Origin: Hymenochaete sp. R1
Lineage: Eukaryota; Basidiomycota; Agaricomycetes; Hymenochaetales; Hymenochaetaceae
Length of the DNA stretch: 20,201 nucleotides
Assembly: GCA_019400425.1 (NCBI GenBank)
Contig: JAFREE010000274.1
Coordinates: 1-20,201 of the forward strand
Direction: 5' to 3'
Under the pieces are notes generated by a model that was not told the DNA's origin, made no database searches, and saw only the letters and a list, made by a program, of their open reading frames with translations. This document shows, piece after piece, positions 9,530-20,145 of this stretch. The translations under genes and the position numbers were made by a program. The first letter of the stretch is position 1, and the number at the start of each line of letters is the position of its first letter.

Positions 9530-12500
9530 ATGACGACCCGCCACCACTATGCCATCCCCGGGGCTTCTCTCCTCAGAACAAGATCCTCGTCCAAGGTCAG
9601 TGGCTCGCTTTTTTCATTTACTTCTATTCTCACTTCCTTTTCCTCCTTCTTTCCCGAATCCCGTCTGAAACCGGCTGGCATGTCCAGACGCCGTCTCAGA
9701 GGCCAATTCTCAGCCCCAGCGGCGTGCCCAGCAGCAGTCGTGACACGAGGCAACCAAACATGCCGGCTACGACCGCAAACATTGCTTCTTCCTCTCGCGC
9801 CCATCACACCCCTGAAACCCATCCAATTTCTAGGACAGTGTCATCCCAGAGGCCTCCGTCTGTATTTGGGTACCCGTCCCAACAATCTGGTGCGTACGCA
9901 GGAAGTTCGCGCCCGTCACCTCCACAACGCACTCCGAGTACACAACCGCAAACACAAACTCAGCCAACGCCTTCGTCCTCGAAGCATCGAATCGAGGTCC
10001 CAGACGCTCGGGGTTACTTCTCAAAGATGTTTGGACGGAAAGAACGGATGACGCCCATGCCCGACGAAAGGGACCGGGAGCGAGGACGGGATCGGGAAGG
10101 AGGTCGGGATCAGGAAAGGCACCGAAGCTCGAGCAGACAGCCAGCTCCAAGAAGTTCTAGTGTTCAACCATCTTTGGCCCCGCCTGTGAATCCACTGGTG
10201 CGTGAAACCTCCCGCGATGAGTGGGCCCGGCATAAAGCGAGAAAAGAAAAGGAGGATCGGGAGAGAGAAAGGGAAAGAGGTCGGCCGGAGCGGGACCGTG
10301 AACGGGAGAAAGAGGAACGGAAGCGTACTGAATTTGCCTCGTACAAGGCAAAGCAAGAGGAAGCAGTTAGGCAAGCGCAGGTTCAAGCTCAAGCTCAGCA
10401 GACTGCATCGTCGTCAAGGACGCCGACGACAGCACCTCGCGCTGAACGTTCACATTCTCGCCCCAACCGGGAATATGAGTCGGATACAGCGTGGCGGCGG
10501 CCTCAAAAAATACCTTCAAGACAGGAGGTAAGAGTGATTCAGCATCTCGACATTGGTACCTCCTAACCACTAACATTCACACACAAAAAACAAACACGGA
10601 AGCAGATTCGGCCATCGTCACAGTACCTCTTTCCTAACTCCAGCTCCACCGCTATCCCAAATACGCCTATTCAAGCACAAACACGACCCACTCAACCCCC
10701 TCCTTTGGTCCACCAAATTTCCAACCCGCCACCAACAAACCGCCAACTCAGCGTCGGAGTACCCGTACAGAACTCTAACTCGAGCCAATCTACAAATGCC
10801 TCTCAACGAAATCCGCCTTCGCGACAGCCCCAACCTCACATGCAAGCATCCCAACTACAGCATGGTACAAACTCAAATCAGCCTTCTCCTCAGGGTATCT
10901 CAGTCAACCCACCGCCTACCCCGGCTTTTCAAGGGATCCCTCCTTCCGAAGACCGTGAACGCGAACGGGAGCGAGAGCGCATCCGTCAATCACGAGAGGC
11001 GGCTGCAGAACGAGAGCGGGAGGCTCAAACAGCAGCTGCAACGCTTCAACGTGAGCGTGAGGTTGCGTTAGCAAGGGACAGGGAGCGCGAAAAGGAAAGA
11101 GAGGCTGCGGCGGCACGTGACCGAGAACGGGAGCTTCGCGAACGGGAGCGCGAACGGGAACAGAAGGAACGAGAAGCACGAGAGGCTGCCGCTGCTGTCT
11201 TAAGGGAACGGGAGCTTTCTCTAGCTCGCGAACGGGAACGCGAGGCAGTCCTTGCACGCGAGAAGGCGCGTGAGCAGGAACGGGAAATGCAACGGCAACG
11301 CGAGGTGGAGCTTGAGAAGGAGAGGTATGAGAAAGAGGTTGAGAGGGAGAGGAGAAGAGCTGCTAGAAGGGCTGAGAGGGAGAGGTTGAAGGAGCAGGAC
11401 CGTTTGAGGGAGCGGGACCGTTTGAGGGAAATGGAGAGGGTAGAGGCAGAGAGGCAGAGGGAAACGGAGAAGCAATGGGAGATGGAGAGGCAGCGTGAAG
11501 TGGAGAGGCAGAGGGAGGTCGAAAGACAGCGCGAAGCGGAGAAGCAACGCGAGCTTGAGAGACAGAACGAGATCGAGTTAGAGAGACAAACGGAGCTTGA
11601 GCGTCTGCGTGCGATCGAACTGGCCGCTCTGGAAAAAGAAAGGGAACAGGAACGGGAGCAGCAGATGGAGGCTGAGCGGCAAGAACGAGAACGACAGAGG
11701 GAAGCCGAGCGTGTCGAACGTCAAAGGGAGTTGGACAGGGAGAAGGAGGCGGAAAGGCTCGAACGGGAACGCGCCAAGGAACGGGAACGCCTGGAACTGG
11801 AACGGGAGCGAGAACGCGTCAAAGAGCAAGAACGTCTCAAGGAGCAACATGAACGCCTTGAACGCGAACGTCTCGAACGTGAAAAGCAAGAGGCCGCGAG
11901 ACAGCGCGACGCGGCTGAACGCCTTCAACGTGAGCGGAAGGAGTCCGATCGGGCGGAGCGAGAACGACTGAAGCTCGAACGGACGCAACGCGAGGTCGAG
12001 CGGATGGAACGCGAACGACGAGAAAAGGAGCGAGATCGCGCGTATAGGTCATCGTCGAAGCAGCGTTCCTATCGGGATAAGATGTATTCGTCGCCTGCTA
12101 ATAACTTACCTGGTGTGACTTCTGGTAGTGAGACAGAGAAGCTTGGTCGCAGAGACGGCGTAAGTAATCGCTATCTGATTTGTTTCTTCTGCTTACGTTC
12201 CGGTATTTACGATCATACACTATATTTTCATTTACGACAGAGGCACCGTTCGCAGAGCCAGCCTGTTTCTTCCGTCGAGCAGATGCAATCATTCTCAGTT
12301 CCAGGAGCTCATCGTCCGGATAATCAGAGGGAACAAAGGTTTTCCATATTCCCTGGTGAAACCGGACTTCATGAGGTCTGTAGTTTCGGATAATTTGCAA
12401 AGGAAGAAGAAACAAAACTTAGCAATTCCATTCCAAACTAATTTCAGGGTATTACGCCCGAAGCTGGTGTAGAATCTCCCGTGGCGCTCCCCATACCTCC

Positions 12501-15492
12501 GCCGACTATCGAGAGAGATGTAAGTGCGCATTTAGTTCAACCTTCATACCTTGAGGCTAATTCAAAGCAACATTAGCAAATCCTCTACCCCCGTAATACT
12601 TCGACCGTTCCTCCCACGCCTCAAACACATCAGTCTCTTCCAATTCAGATGCCGCACGTCGAGCATCCGATGCAGACAAGGCAGAATGCAAGCACCGAAG
12701 CTCTCATGGGCACAAGTTCCGCATCTGAGTGGTCGCAACATCATACCAGATTCTCGAATGCCATGCCTTCACGGCGTGTCAGTATCTTTGCTTCCCAGGG
12801 TCCGTCGGATCGTTCCGCCACCCGAAATGCCCACAGGCCGTCGTCCTTCATGCCCCCAGAAGCTGTGCGAAGAACTTCTGTTTTCACTGGTCGAACATCG
12901 TCTTTGGATAATTCGCCGGATAAGGCGTTCGGAACACCGGTGAATATGACTAACGTAGCGACGCACGATTCTGAGATGAGTGGGAAACCTATGTCTCAGG
13001 CTGTTAAGTCGGAAATGTCTGCTCCTCGATTACAGCAAGTTCCGTCATCCGCCTCCGCTTCGGCACACCAGCAGTCCATGGGAATGAATAGCCAGATGCA
13101 CGCATCGCCGGACCAAGACTCCCCAGCCAAACCTAACTTCTACCATTCTTCGAATCTTGATATGGAGGACCTATTCCCATCTGCGAAACCGTTTGATGAC
13201 TCACCACCCGAGCGAAACGCAAGCTTGGTTGCTTCGATTCATCCGCAACAAGGCTCCGAGAGACCCACCGCTGCAATGGGAAGGGCGACGAGTTCGTACT
13301 CGCAGTATGCAGCGGGCCTTTCCAAATCGGCGGATGTGCACCCTATGTTTGGCCAGGATCAGTTCCCAGCTGTTGTCTCCCGTACGGGCTCGAACAACTC
13401 TGCTCGAAGGGAGAACATGGCGGCTCAAGCTACATCTTCTGGTCGTAGCTTCCCCGCCGTTCCAATGTCGCGAGTCGCTTCGGATTCCTCGCAGGTAACG
13501 GAGAAAGGTGCTCCTCCGCCATCGAATCAAGCAGCATCAAGACCGCAACAGAGCGGAGGGTCGGCTTCTCAACCCTCTACCCCTCAAGCCCCGCCTATGT
13601 ACTCTTCAATGCATAATTCTTCTGCCTCTAGAGCTCCGTATGAATCCACCAATAATGTTATTCAACAACAGCAAACGCCTCATTTGCATTCACATACACA
13701 TACTCATTCCCTACCGACAAACTCAACGTCAGCATACCCATCTATACCTTTCTCTGCCGATCCTAAAGGCCTTTCTCGAACGAATAATAATTCGGGATCG
13801 TATCCCGGTGGTTCGACTTCCAATGCCCTTCCACATCTTGCTTCATCTCGTGTAAACCCATCGAATCAACATCCTGAAAACCAGCAAAACAAAGCGACTT
13901 ATACCTCATCATCTAATGTATCCCTTCCTGCGCAGCCGCAGGCACATGCTTTATCACAACCATCGCTTTCGAGCAATGCACAAAGGACACACTATCTACA
14001 TGCTATCACCTCGGACTCTAACCAGCTGTCAACATCAGCATCAACGCATACGCCACCCGATATGTTCCCAACACAGAATGCACATCAACAATCTGCTCAT
14101 ATGTATCATAAATCTATGGATTCTCGTAACGCAGCAATTCAACTTCAAACCCATGCACCTTCCACGCGCAACTCTCCTGCTCAACAAAATAACGTTCTGG
14201 AAAGACCCTCAAAACCAACGCCTCCTTCACAAACAGTAACCCCGTTTGCTCCGAATAACAGCATTCCCGCACACCCGCATGACCTACCTGAATTCGACAC
14301 GCCTACCACTGCTGGCCTTGACTTTGGCCCCGATTCTCCACAATTTACCCCTCGCGAACTATTCCAACCGACCCCACCCACCACCGTACCTTTTCGTCCA
14401 ACGGCACCTTCCATGTCTGGGAGACCGCAATCCTCCAACATTGGCAACACCAACGAACCCATGCTACAGGCGCAGAGTTCCGCTCAGACGCCGATGCCTC
14501 CACAGAACCCGAAGCTCATGCCACACCACCCGCAGGAGTCCGATAGTCCGCCGGGCCTCACGCCGAGTTCTTCGCGAGAGTCGCTCGCAGAGGAAGTGCT
14601 GATGACGCCGGCTTCGTTGAATTCTGGACGCGTGGCGGCGCAGGCATCTAGCTCGACGGATACACTGCATCGCGCAGAGAAGAAGAAAGGTGGTTTGTTC
14701 GGTATCTTCCGGTCGAATTCGACCAAGGGAACCAAGGAGAAGGCGAAAGAAAAGGAGAAGGAAAGGGTCCTGGAGAACACGAACACGAGCGCGAATGCGA
14801 AGGGGGTCAACGTCAAGGCGGAAGTGCGCGCTTACGAGGCAAGAAGACAGACTATAGGCAGTTCTTCAGGACCGTCGCAACCGCAACCGCAATCTCAGCC
14901 ACAACCCAAGCCACAGCCGCCTCGACGGCCGGAGAGCGTGTTCCGTTCCAGGACTACGAGGCCCCCATCGATCATGGAGGCCTTTAACAAAGCGGAAGCG
15001 TTCATCAATCAGCATAGCAAGGAATCAAAGCACTCAAAGCATGTTCCACCACCACTCGCTATCCCTACGCAGCCTTATCGCCTTGTCTCGAACAAATCAA
15101 CCCGGTACCGCGCTATGTCTATCGCATCTATGGAAGCCCTGGACGGAACTGCGGTAAGTACTTCTTCGCCTATTCTCCTCGTGTCATTGGGCTATATCTT
15201 AATTAATTGCGTTACGTTTTACATGTAGAATAACACCGTTGTGGGCTCTCCGACGCCGTCTTCTCGTCGGAGTCCGACACCTTCTGGACCGCTATCACCA
15301 CCTATCCGTGACCCCATCGAAGCCGCACAGATGTGGTCTAAGAACGACGATGTCTTTGCGGAGCATGGGAGTCATCGTCGCCGACGGCCTGGGGTTACGT
15401 TTGATTTGGTAGGAGGCGAGGACGGACAGAAAGATAGTGCGGGCTACCGTTCTCGGAAGCAACGGAAGCAGCGGAGGGAAACGATAGAGTGA
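9530..15492 (+). CDS. Very large low-complexity protein with Arg/Glu-rich helix, unknown function
   Basis: I do not recognise this gene. Seven exons (9530-9595, 9688-10527, 10606-12159, 12241-12375, 12448-12519, 12577-15153, 15229-15492) give 1835 aa, with all six introns in phase 0. Order of parts: a Ser/Pro/Gln-rich N-terminus; a basic-aromatic motif GYFSKMFGRKER (131-142); Arg/Asp/Glu repeats; a Pro/Gln/Asn-rich linker; a ~360-residue Arg/Glu-rich stretch (about 418-780) that should form a long charged helix or coiled coil; then ~1000 residues rich in Ser, Pro, Gln, His and Asn. Near the end come a second basic-aromatic motif KKKGGLFGIFRS (1591-1602), a Lys/Glu run, a Pro-Gln repeat and a basic tail (RSRKQRKQRR). 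I chose ATG 9530 because it joins in frame through intron 9596-9687 and follows the CT-rich tract. ATG 9397 is in another frame once spliced. A scaffold or RNA-related role is only a guess from composition. Confidence 0.78.
10951..12048 (+). repeat. Degenerate repeat encoding Arg-Glu heptad-like helix
   Basis: About 1.1 kb of exon 3 is built from degenerate units such as GAACGGGAGCGC and GAGAGGCAG, encoding RERE, EREREK and similar. The antisense strand reads as Phe/Leu/Pro-rich open frames, which are shadows of this composition. The repeat probably grew by slippage or unequal crossing over and could vary in length between strains. Confidence 0.8.
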
Positions 15493-16487
15493 GATCTGAA
15501 TTGTGTGTGCGTCTGGTCTCTGACTCGCCGGCTAGAGGATGACTTTACTCTACTGGCCGAGTGTAAATGAATTCAAATTGCGAGATTGAGATTGAGGTGA
15601 AGATCCGTGTCGGAGGGAATGCGTAAACCCCGTCTCTCGTGTGGCGTGAGATTGAGCGTTCTTTTCTTCTCGTTCTTCCTCTCGTCTCTTTGTTGCCCTT
15701 TTTCATCATGCTTTCCCTTTTCATTCTCGGGGAAATGGATGTACTGTATGGCGAAGAGCTTCCCGTCTCTATGGTTGTTGTCGCTGTCTATAATGCCCAA
15801 TGTACAGTACCGAGCACCGATTTAAGACAGTCGGCCGCACGCACCGAGCTTCTTTTCCTTTAGACCTGCGAAATGGCGTCGTTGTCCATGTTTGTTTCTC
15901 TCCGAGATTCTCGATCGATGAGAAGCCCATATTCGTGCCGAAACACTTTTGGATAGCGAAATGGAATTCGCGGTCGGCCGCAGTCGGGCCATGAAGAGAT
16001 GTGGGAGTAAACTTGTAGGGAATGAGGCCGTTAAGTTACTGGTTGATAGATACAGCCCGAGAGAAACAGATACAGAGCTTTAGCTGCTATCACCGCCGTT
16101 GCGGATCTCTGCGGTGTGAAGGGCAGAGACTGGGCGGCAAAAAAAGCGGGCAAGTCGCGTGAGCTCAAGCTTTACTTAGCACATCTACACTTGCAGACCC
16201 TCCGAGTCCGAGTTGTCGGAGCCTTTGCGCCGGCGGGGCGCGGAGGTTTCACTTTGGGAGGGAGGCATTCCGAATGTGCCCCAGGCTTGAGTTTTTGCCA
16301 CCATCCATCCAAATCCAATCTCCCGTCTCGTCACGACCATCCGAGAATCCGAGTCCCAGGCGAAAGACAAACACTGTGGATGATCGTACGGAGTTAAGTC
16401 TGGCTGTGACCCGATTTTAGATGGGTACGGGCCTGCAGTTCTTATCCTATATCGAGCCCAAGCTAGATTGGTTGAGAGGCTTGTTTT

Positions 16488-16495
16488 TATATAAA
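16488..16495 (+). promoter_or_regulatory. Orphan TATA box
   Basis: TATATAAA preceded by a T run and followed by G is a strong TATA match. No convincing coding region begins in the next few hundred bases. It could drive a non-coding RNA, a distal start of the methyltransferase transcript, or nothing. Confidence 0.3.
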
Positions 16496-17208
16496 GGCGA
16501 TGGACTGAATGTTCGTCGCTGGCGACGGCCTCGGTACCATCTTCACTCACCGTGCCTTTGCTCGGCTAACGCTCTCGGTGTCTCCTCTTGTTCTTTGCAT
16601 TGCAACTATTGCAACCCGCCTTCAAGTTGGAGAACGAAATCTGAGAAAGCCGCTTCGCTTCGAACTTCCTATAGATCCGCTCACAAAGTTTGGAGATAAT
16701 TCGGCCGCCTCCGAGTCCGTCCAGCCGTCACTTATCTCTCGTTTTTGTACTCACTGCCGTCATAGTTTCCTGTCGACTCGGCGTCAGATCTATTGCTGAC
16801 CCGAATCGCCGTCAACCAGATCTACGCATCTACCACAACAACTTTCCTTTGGACGACGACGACGACAAAGAAGCTCGGAGCCTAATTGCCGGAGCTCAGC
16901 ATTCGTTTCACCTTTTAGCCAAACGGCCTTACTCCGAACTTGTCAATAAACAACGATCACTGTCGACGACTTCGTCCAACATCATTCCCAGCCAGAACAG
17001 CAGATAACCTATTCTTACCCCCTCCGGGCCTCTTCTTTCTTTCTTCTATCGTTCTTCTCTTCCCGCATTCGTGCAGGTGGATTCAACGGAGTTCGACCTT
17101 TGTCAAAAGAAGACAAAAAAAGGAGGGAAAACGTCCGAGAGCAGCAGAGACCGAGCTTCTGATCGTCGGACTGTACGCGAGAAGGGCACCGACTAGCCTG
17201 TGGAAATA

Positions 17209-17227
17209 GGACAGGACAGGACAGGAC
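17209..17227 (+). repeat. Short tandem repeat of GGACA
   Basis: The pentamer GGACA is repeated 3.8 times (GGACAGGACAGGACAGGAC). A shorter TTTGA triplet repeat lies about 50 bp downstream. Both look like ordinary microsatellite slippage upstream of the methyltransferase promoter. Confidence 0.75.
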
Positions 17228-17350
17228 GCGGGTAGCTTCACCGATTACGATTGAATCCGATCCTCCGAGAATTTGATTTGATTTGAAGCCCTCGAGTTGA
17301 CGCTGTTGATCCATCTGGAATAAAAAAGGATCTGTATCTTATTGCCGGTC

Positions 17351-17358
17351 TATATAAT
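17351..17358 (+). promoter_or_regulatory. Probable TATA box of the methyltransferase gene
   Basis: TATATAAT lies 235 bp upstream of the start codon and is followed by a C-rich then CT-rich leader reaching to the ATG at 17586. The spacing implies a 5' UTR of roughly 150-200 nt, which is plausible for this group. Confidence 0.5.
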
Positions 17359-17585
17359 CCCCTCCCCCGTCGCCAACCTTGAAAAGAAAAGACTCTCGGG
17401 ACTATCTCAGGCTTTACACCACTTTTTTACCTGTTCAGGTTTACAACATCATCCTATCTTTATTTCAAGTTTCTTCTTCTGTTTGTTACTCATTCCCATT
17501 TCTGTTATTCTTCGTCCATTCTTTCATCCCCTTTCTTCTAATACTTTTGACCTGACTCTACCGCATCTACCGGCCTCGGGAAGTC

Positions 17586-19955
17586 ATGATGGAATTCGAT
17601 GATAATGCTAGCATGACCAGCTCGTCAACCGCTACGGGCTCGTCAAGAGGCTCCTCGATGCTCACTTCCATGGATGGTTCACCAGCTCCATCCATGTACT
17701 CGTACCGATCGGATAGGGATAGTCGGTCGATGCTTCGAGAGCTCGCAGGTAGAACACTCAATTCGACAAATGACCTGTATCTCTTACCGGCAGGTACGAA
17801 TCTACATCTCCTTTTTCGTGCCACCTTTTCCAATGGAACAAGCTGAAGTAGTTCAATGCGTACGATTCGGATCGTCTTTTTTTACGTGTCTCTTAATGAA
17901 GCCTTTTTTCTGACAAGATACTTTATCTGATTATTTTTATATAGACGAAGGCGAGCATGGTCGACTGTAAGTTGGAAGTGTATATCAAACTTCTTTAATT
18001 TTACTTCCGTGTGGCTACGCTGTGTCCCTGACCTCCCTCGTGCCAACTCAGGGACAAACAACATCTTGTCAACCTCCTCGTTATGGGAGGCCTATACATC
18101 GCGACTGGAGAAGTTCGAGAGGCACTTGCTCCTTCAAATACGCGACAACGAGCAATACTAGATCTGGGTAAGCCACAATCATATTTTAATCTTCACAAAA
18201 GGGAAAGAAAACCAGAAAACGACTGATCGAAGAGAATGATGTGAAGAGCTGATCACTTGTTTCTATAGGTTGTGGAGGAGGCAACTGGTACGTAAACTCA
18301 CAATTCCAAGACATTGGAGAAGTTTTCTTATCTTGTGCTTCTACATGCAGGGCAATGGCGATGGCTCAGGAGTTTCCACATGCACAAGTGAAGAAATGCT
18401 GTTCATTAAACTTTACGAGAAAGGGCTTACCGATCATCGAAATGACAGGTAATCGGCGTGGACCTCGCACCTACCACCATAAGGTCAGTGTCCAGTTAGT
18501 AATAATCAGTCGGCATGCACTGAGCTTGGGACATTCTTTCTTAGACCGCCTCCATTTAATTGCAGGTAAAACCTCCCAGACTATTTTTTTACCTTAGCTG
18601 ATAGGCCCAAAATATCTTAGGTTTGAATTCGATGATGTTGGCCTGTTCATCTTCTCCGCCTTCAGAAGCTCACGAGTTCCTTTAGTTTACACTAGGGCTC
18701 GAACATTATTACGACTCGTTCGATGTCGTACATGCTCGATGCGTAGCTAATGGGGTTAGTAGACACGGCACTTGTAAGAACTTTCGTGTCCATTGACAAC
18801 GAAGTTCATAGGTCAAAGAATACGAGCTTCTTGTTCACGAGGCCGCCAAGTGTGTACGACCAGGTAAGGAAATTAAAATTAGCAAAACACAGATATTGCC
18901 CATACCCAACCCTTAATTTGGTATTTTACTAGGAGGGATTTTGCTGTTCACTGAGGGGAACCTTGAGATGCAAAATGAAGCCATGACTGGCGGTCAAGAA
19001 CCTGCATTTGGTGATGGTGCGCCTGGACAATCATGGCTCGCACGTTCCACCTTCGGTAAGTACTCTTTGCTCCAATCACAATTTCTGCCGACAAGCAATT
19101 ACCAACTATTTTTACTCCGTGAACATCGGAACGCGTTTGCGGTTTCTTTGGGCAGAGGCATATAACCTGATGAAAGCGAGAGGAAGCGTCGTCGATGCTG
19201 GGATGATGCTCAAACGATGGATGGATTCGAGTCCCGAGTTGGATAATGTACAATATCAGGAGGTATGGACACCCATTGGTCCTTGGCTCAGAGGTTCGGC
19301 GCATCTCACTTTTATCTCCACCTTCATATGCTCATGCTCTTTGGAAATCGTCGCATCTACTGCGCTGCTCTGCATCCATTTCATTAATTGGTTGGGTTAC
19401 TTCCTTCGTGTTCCACGGTCTACGGCGTATGCCGCGCCTATTAATATTGCGGTATTTGCGGACGCGGGTGCAGGTACGACGGCCGAGGAGACGCAGAGGT
19501 GGCATATGATTGGGACACTTATGAGGCAGAACATGAAGGTCAGTCTGAATTCAGACTTTTTGTAGATCCTGGGTTTCTACTTTACGAAACGACCCGATCC
19601 ATTAGGAGTTCGTGAGATCGTGCAAACCGATGTTTGTAGCCACCGGCTTCCCTCCCGCGCTCATAGATCGGTTCATGGAAGGAACAGATCACGGTAAGCT
19701 TCTTTTACTTTCGGAGTGTTCCCTTGTCGGATGGTACCCGTGACGTCTGGGTTTCTGACGTTACTGGTTGTTTTTCTACCCCGCAAAGAGCTTGACACGC
19801 TCAGCATACATATGTACGTGAAGTGGCATCATGCCTGGGGACGCAGGGTTGAACGCCCAGGCCGATCGTTCAATGGGCCTGCGATTGACATGAGTGGCTT
19901 GAATGGAGCGATAACCCAAGAACAATATGAGGGTGTGCACCTAAGAGCCTATTAA
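17586..19955 (+). CDS. LaeA-like SAM-dependent methyltransferase
   Basis: Fifteen exons give 391 aa: 17586-17793, 17945-17966, 18052-18167, 18269-18287, 18351-18387, 18449-18483, 18545-18565, 18621-18636, 18686-18754, 18812-18863, 18933-19055, 19156-19293, 19474-19538, 19606-19693, 19789-19955. A Ser-rich start leads to RSMLRELAGRTLNSTNDLYL and LPADEGEHGRLDKQH, characteristic of a large basidiomycete methyltransferase family. Class I fold motifs follow: motif I ILDLGCGGGNW (112-122, SAM binding), VIGVDLAP with acidic D139 (ribose-contacting position), FDVVHAR (170-176) and RPGGILLFTEGN. The C-terminal half includes VWTPIGPWLR, MIGTLMRQNM and MYVKWHHAWG. The methyl acceptor is unknown; the LaeA link to secondary-metabolism control is an analogy. 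Introns are GT-AG. The weakest junctions are the 49-nt intron 18637-18685 and the 180-nt intron 19294-19473. Two ATGs stand at the start (17586 and 17589). Confidence 0.92.
19294..19473 (+). other. Unusual 180-nt intron of the methyltransferase gene, stop-free in frame
   Basis: This segment starts GTTCGG, a poor donor, and ends GGGTGCAG. Removing it joins PWLRG to TTAEETQRW, as expected from the spacing of family motifs. It is exactly 60 codons with no in-frame stop, so retention would add 60 mostly hydrophobic residues without a frameshift. I call it an intron from family length, at moderate certainty. Confidence 0.6.
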
Positions 19956-20145
19956 CAAGTATTCTCCTTTCAAAAGTATGCTTAATGTGTGCGTATTGTC
20001 TGTTCATGTTGTCAAAATTATTTTGGTTTTGTATCATTTTCTCGTTACTCTTCGGGATTTGGCTTCCCGCCACTGTTTGGTTAATATAAACCTTTTCTTT
20101 GTTTACTTCTTCCTACCTTATCCTATACAGCGTTTCCGGAAAACC

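Larger units (their letters stand above)
15493..17585. other. Long spacer without a confident gene; includes methyltransferase promoter
   Basis: About 2.1 kb lies between the ER-rich gene and the methyltransferase gene. After the expected 3' UTR there is a CT-rich tract (about 15657-15730) followed by a short ATG frame (15709, about 51 codons) that I do not trust. A strong TATA motif stands at 16488-16495 with no clear gene behind it. An open frame ending at 17007 encodes a hydrophobic stretch and an Asp5 run but has no ATG. The last 240 bp look like the promoter and CT-rich leader of the methyltransferase gene. Confidence 0.5.

Noticed and set aside
11578..11988. Minus-strand Phe/Leu-rich open frame inside the ER-rich region
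   Set aside because: GAA, GAG and CGN codons read in antisense give Phe, Leu, Ser and Pro, so this is a composition shadow and not a membrane protein gene.
16185..16550. Minus-strand 121-codon ORF in the large spacer
   Set aside because: Composition is unremarkable, it shows no family motif, and it overlaps the TATA region; chance is more likely.
16854..16871. GAC microsatellite encoding Asp5-Lys
   Set aside because: It resembles an enteropeptidase site only by coincidence; a trinucleotide repeat in a probably non-coding region explains it.
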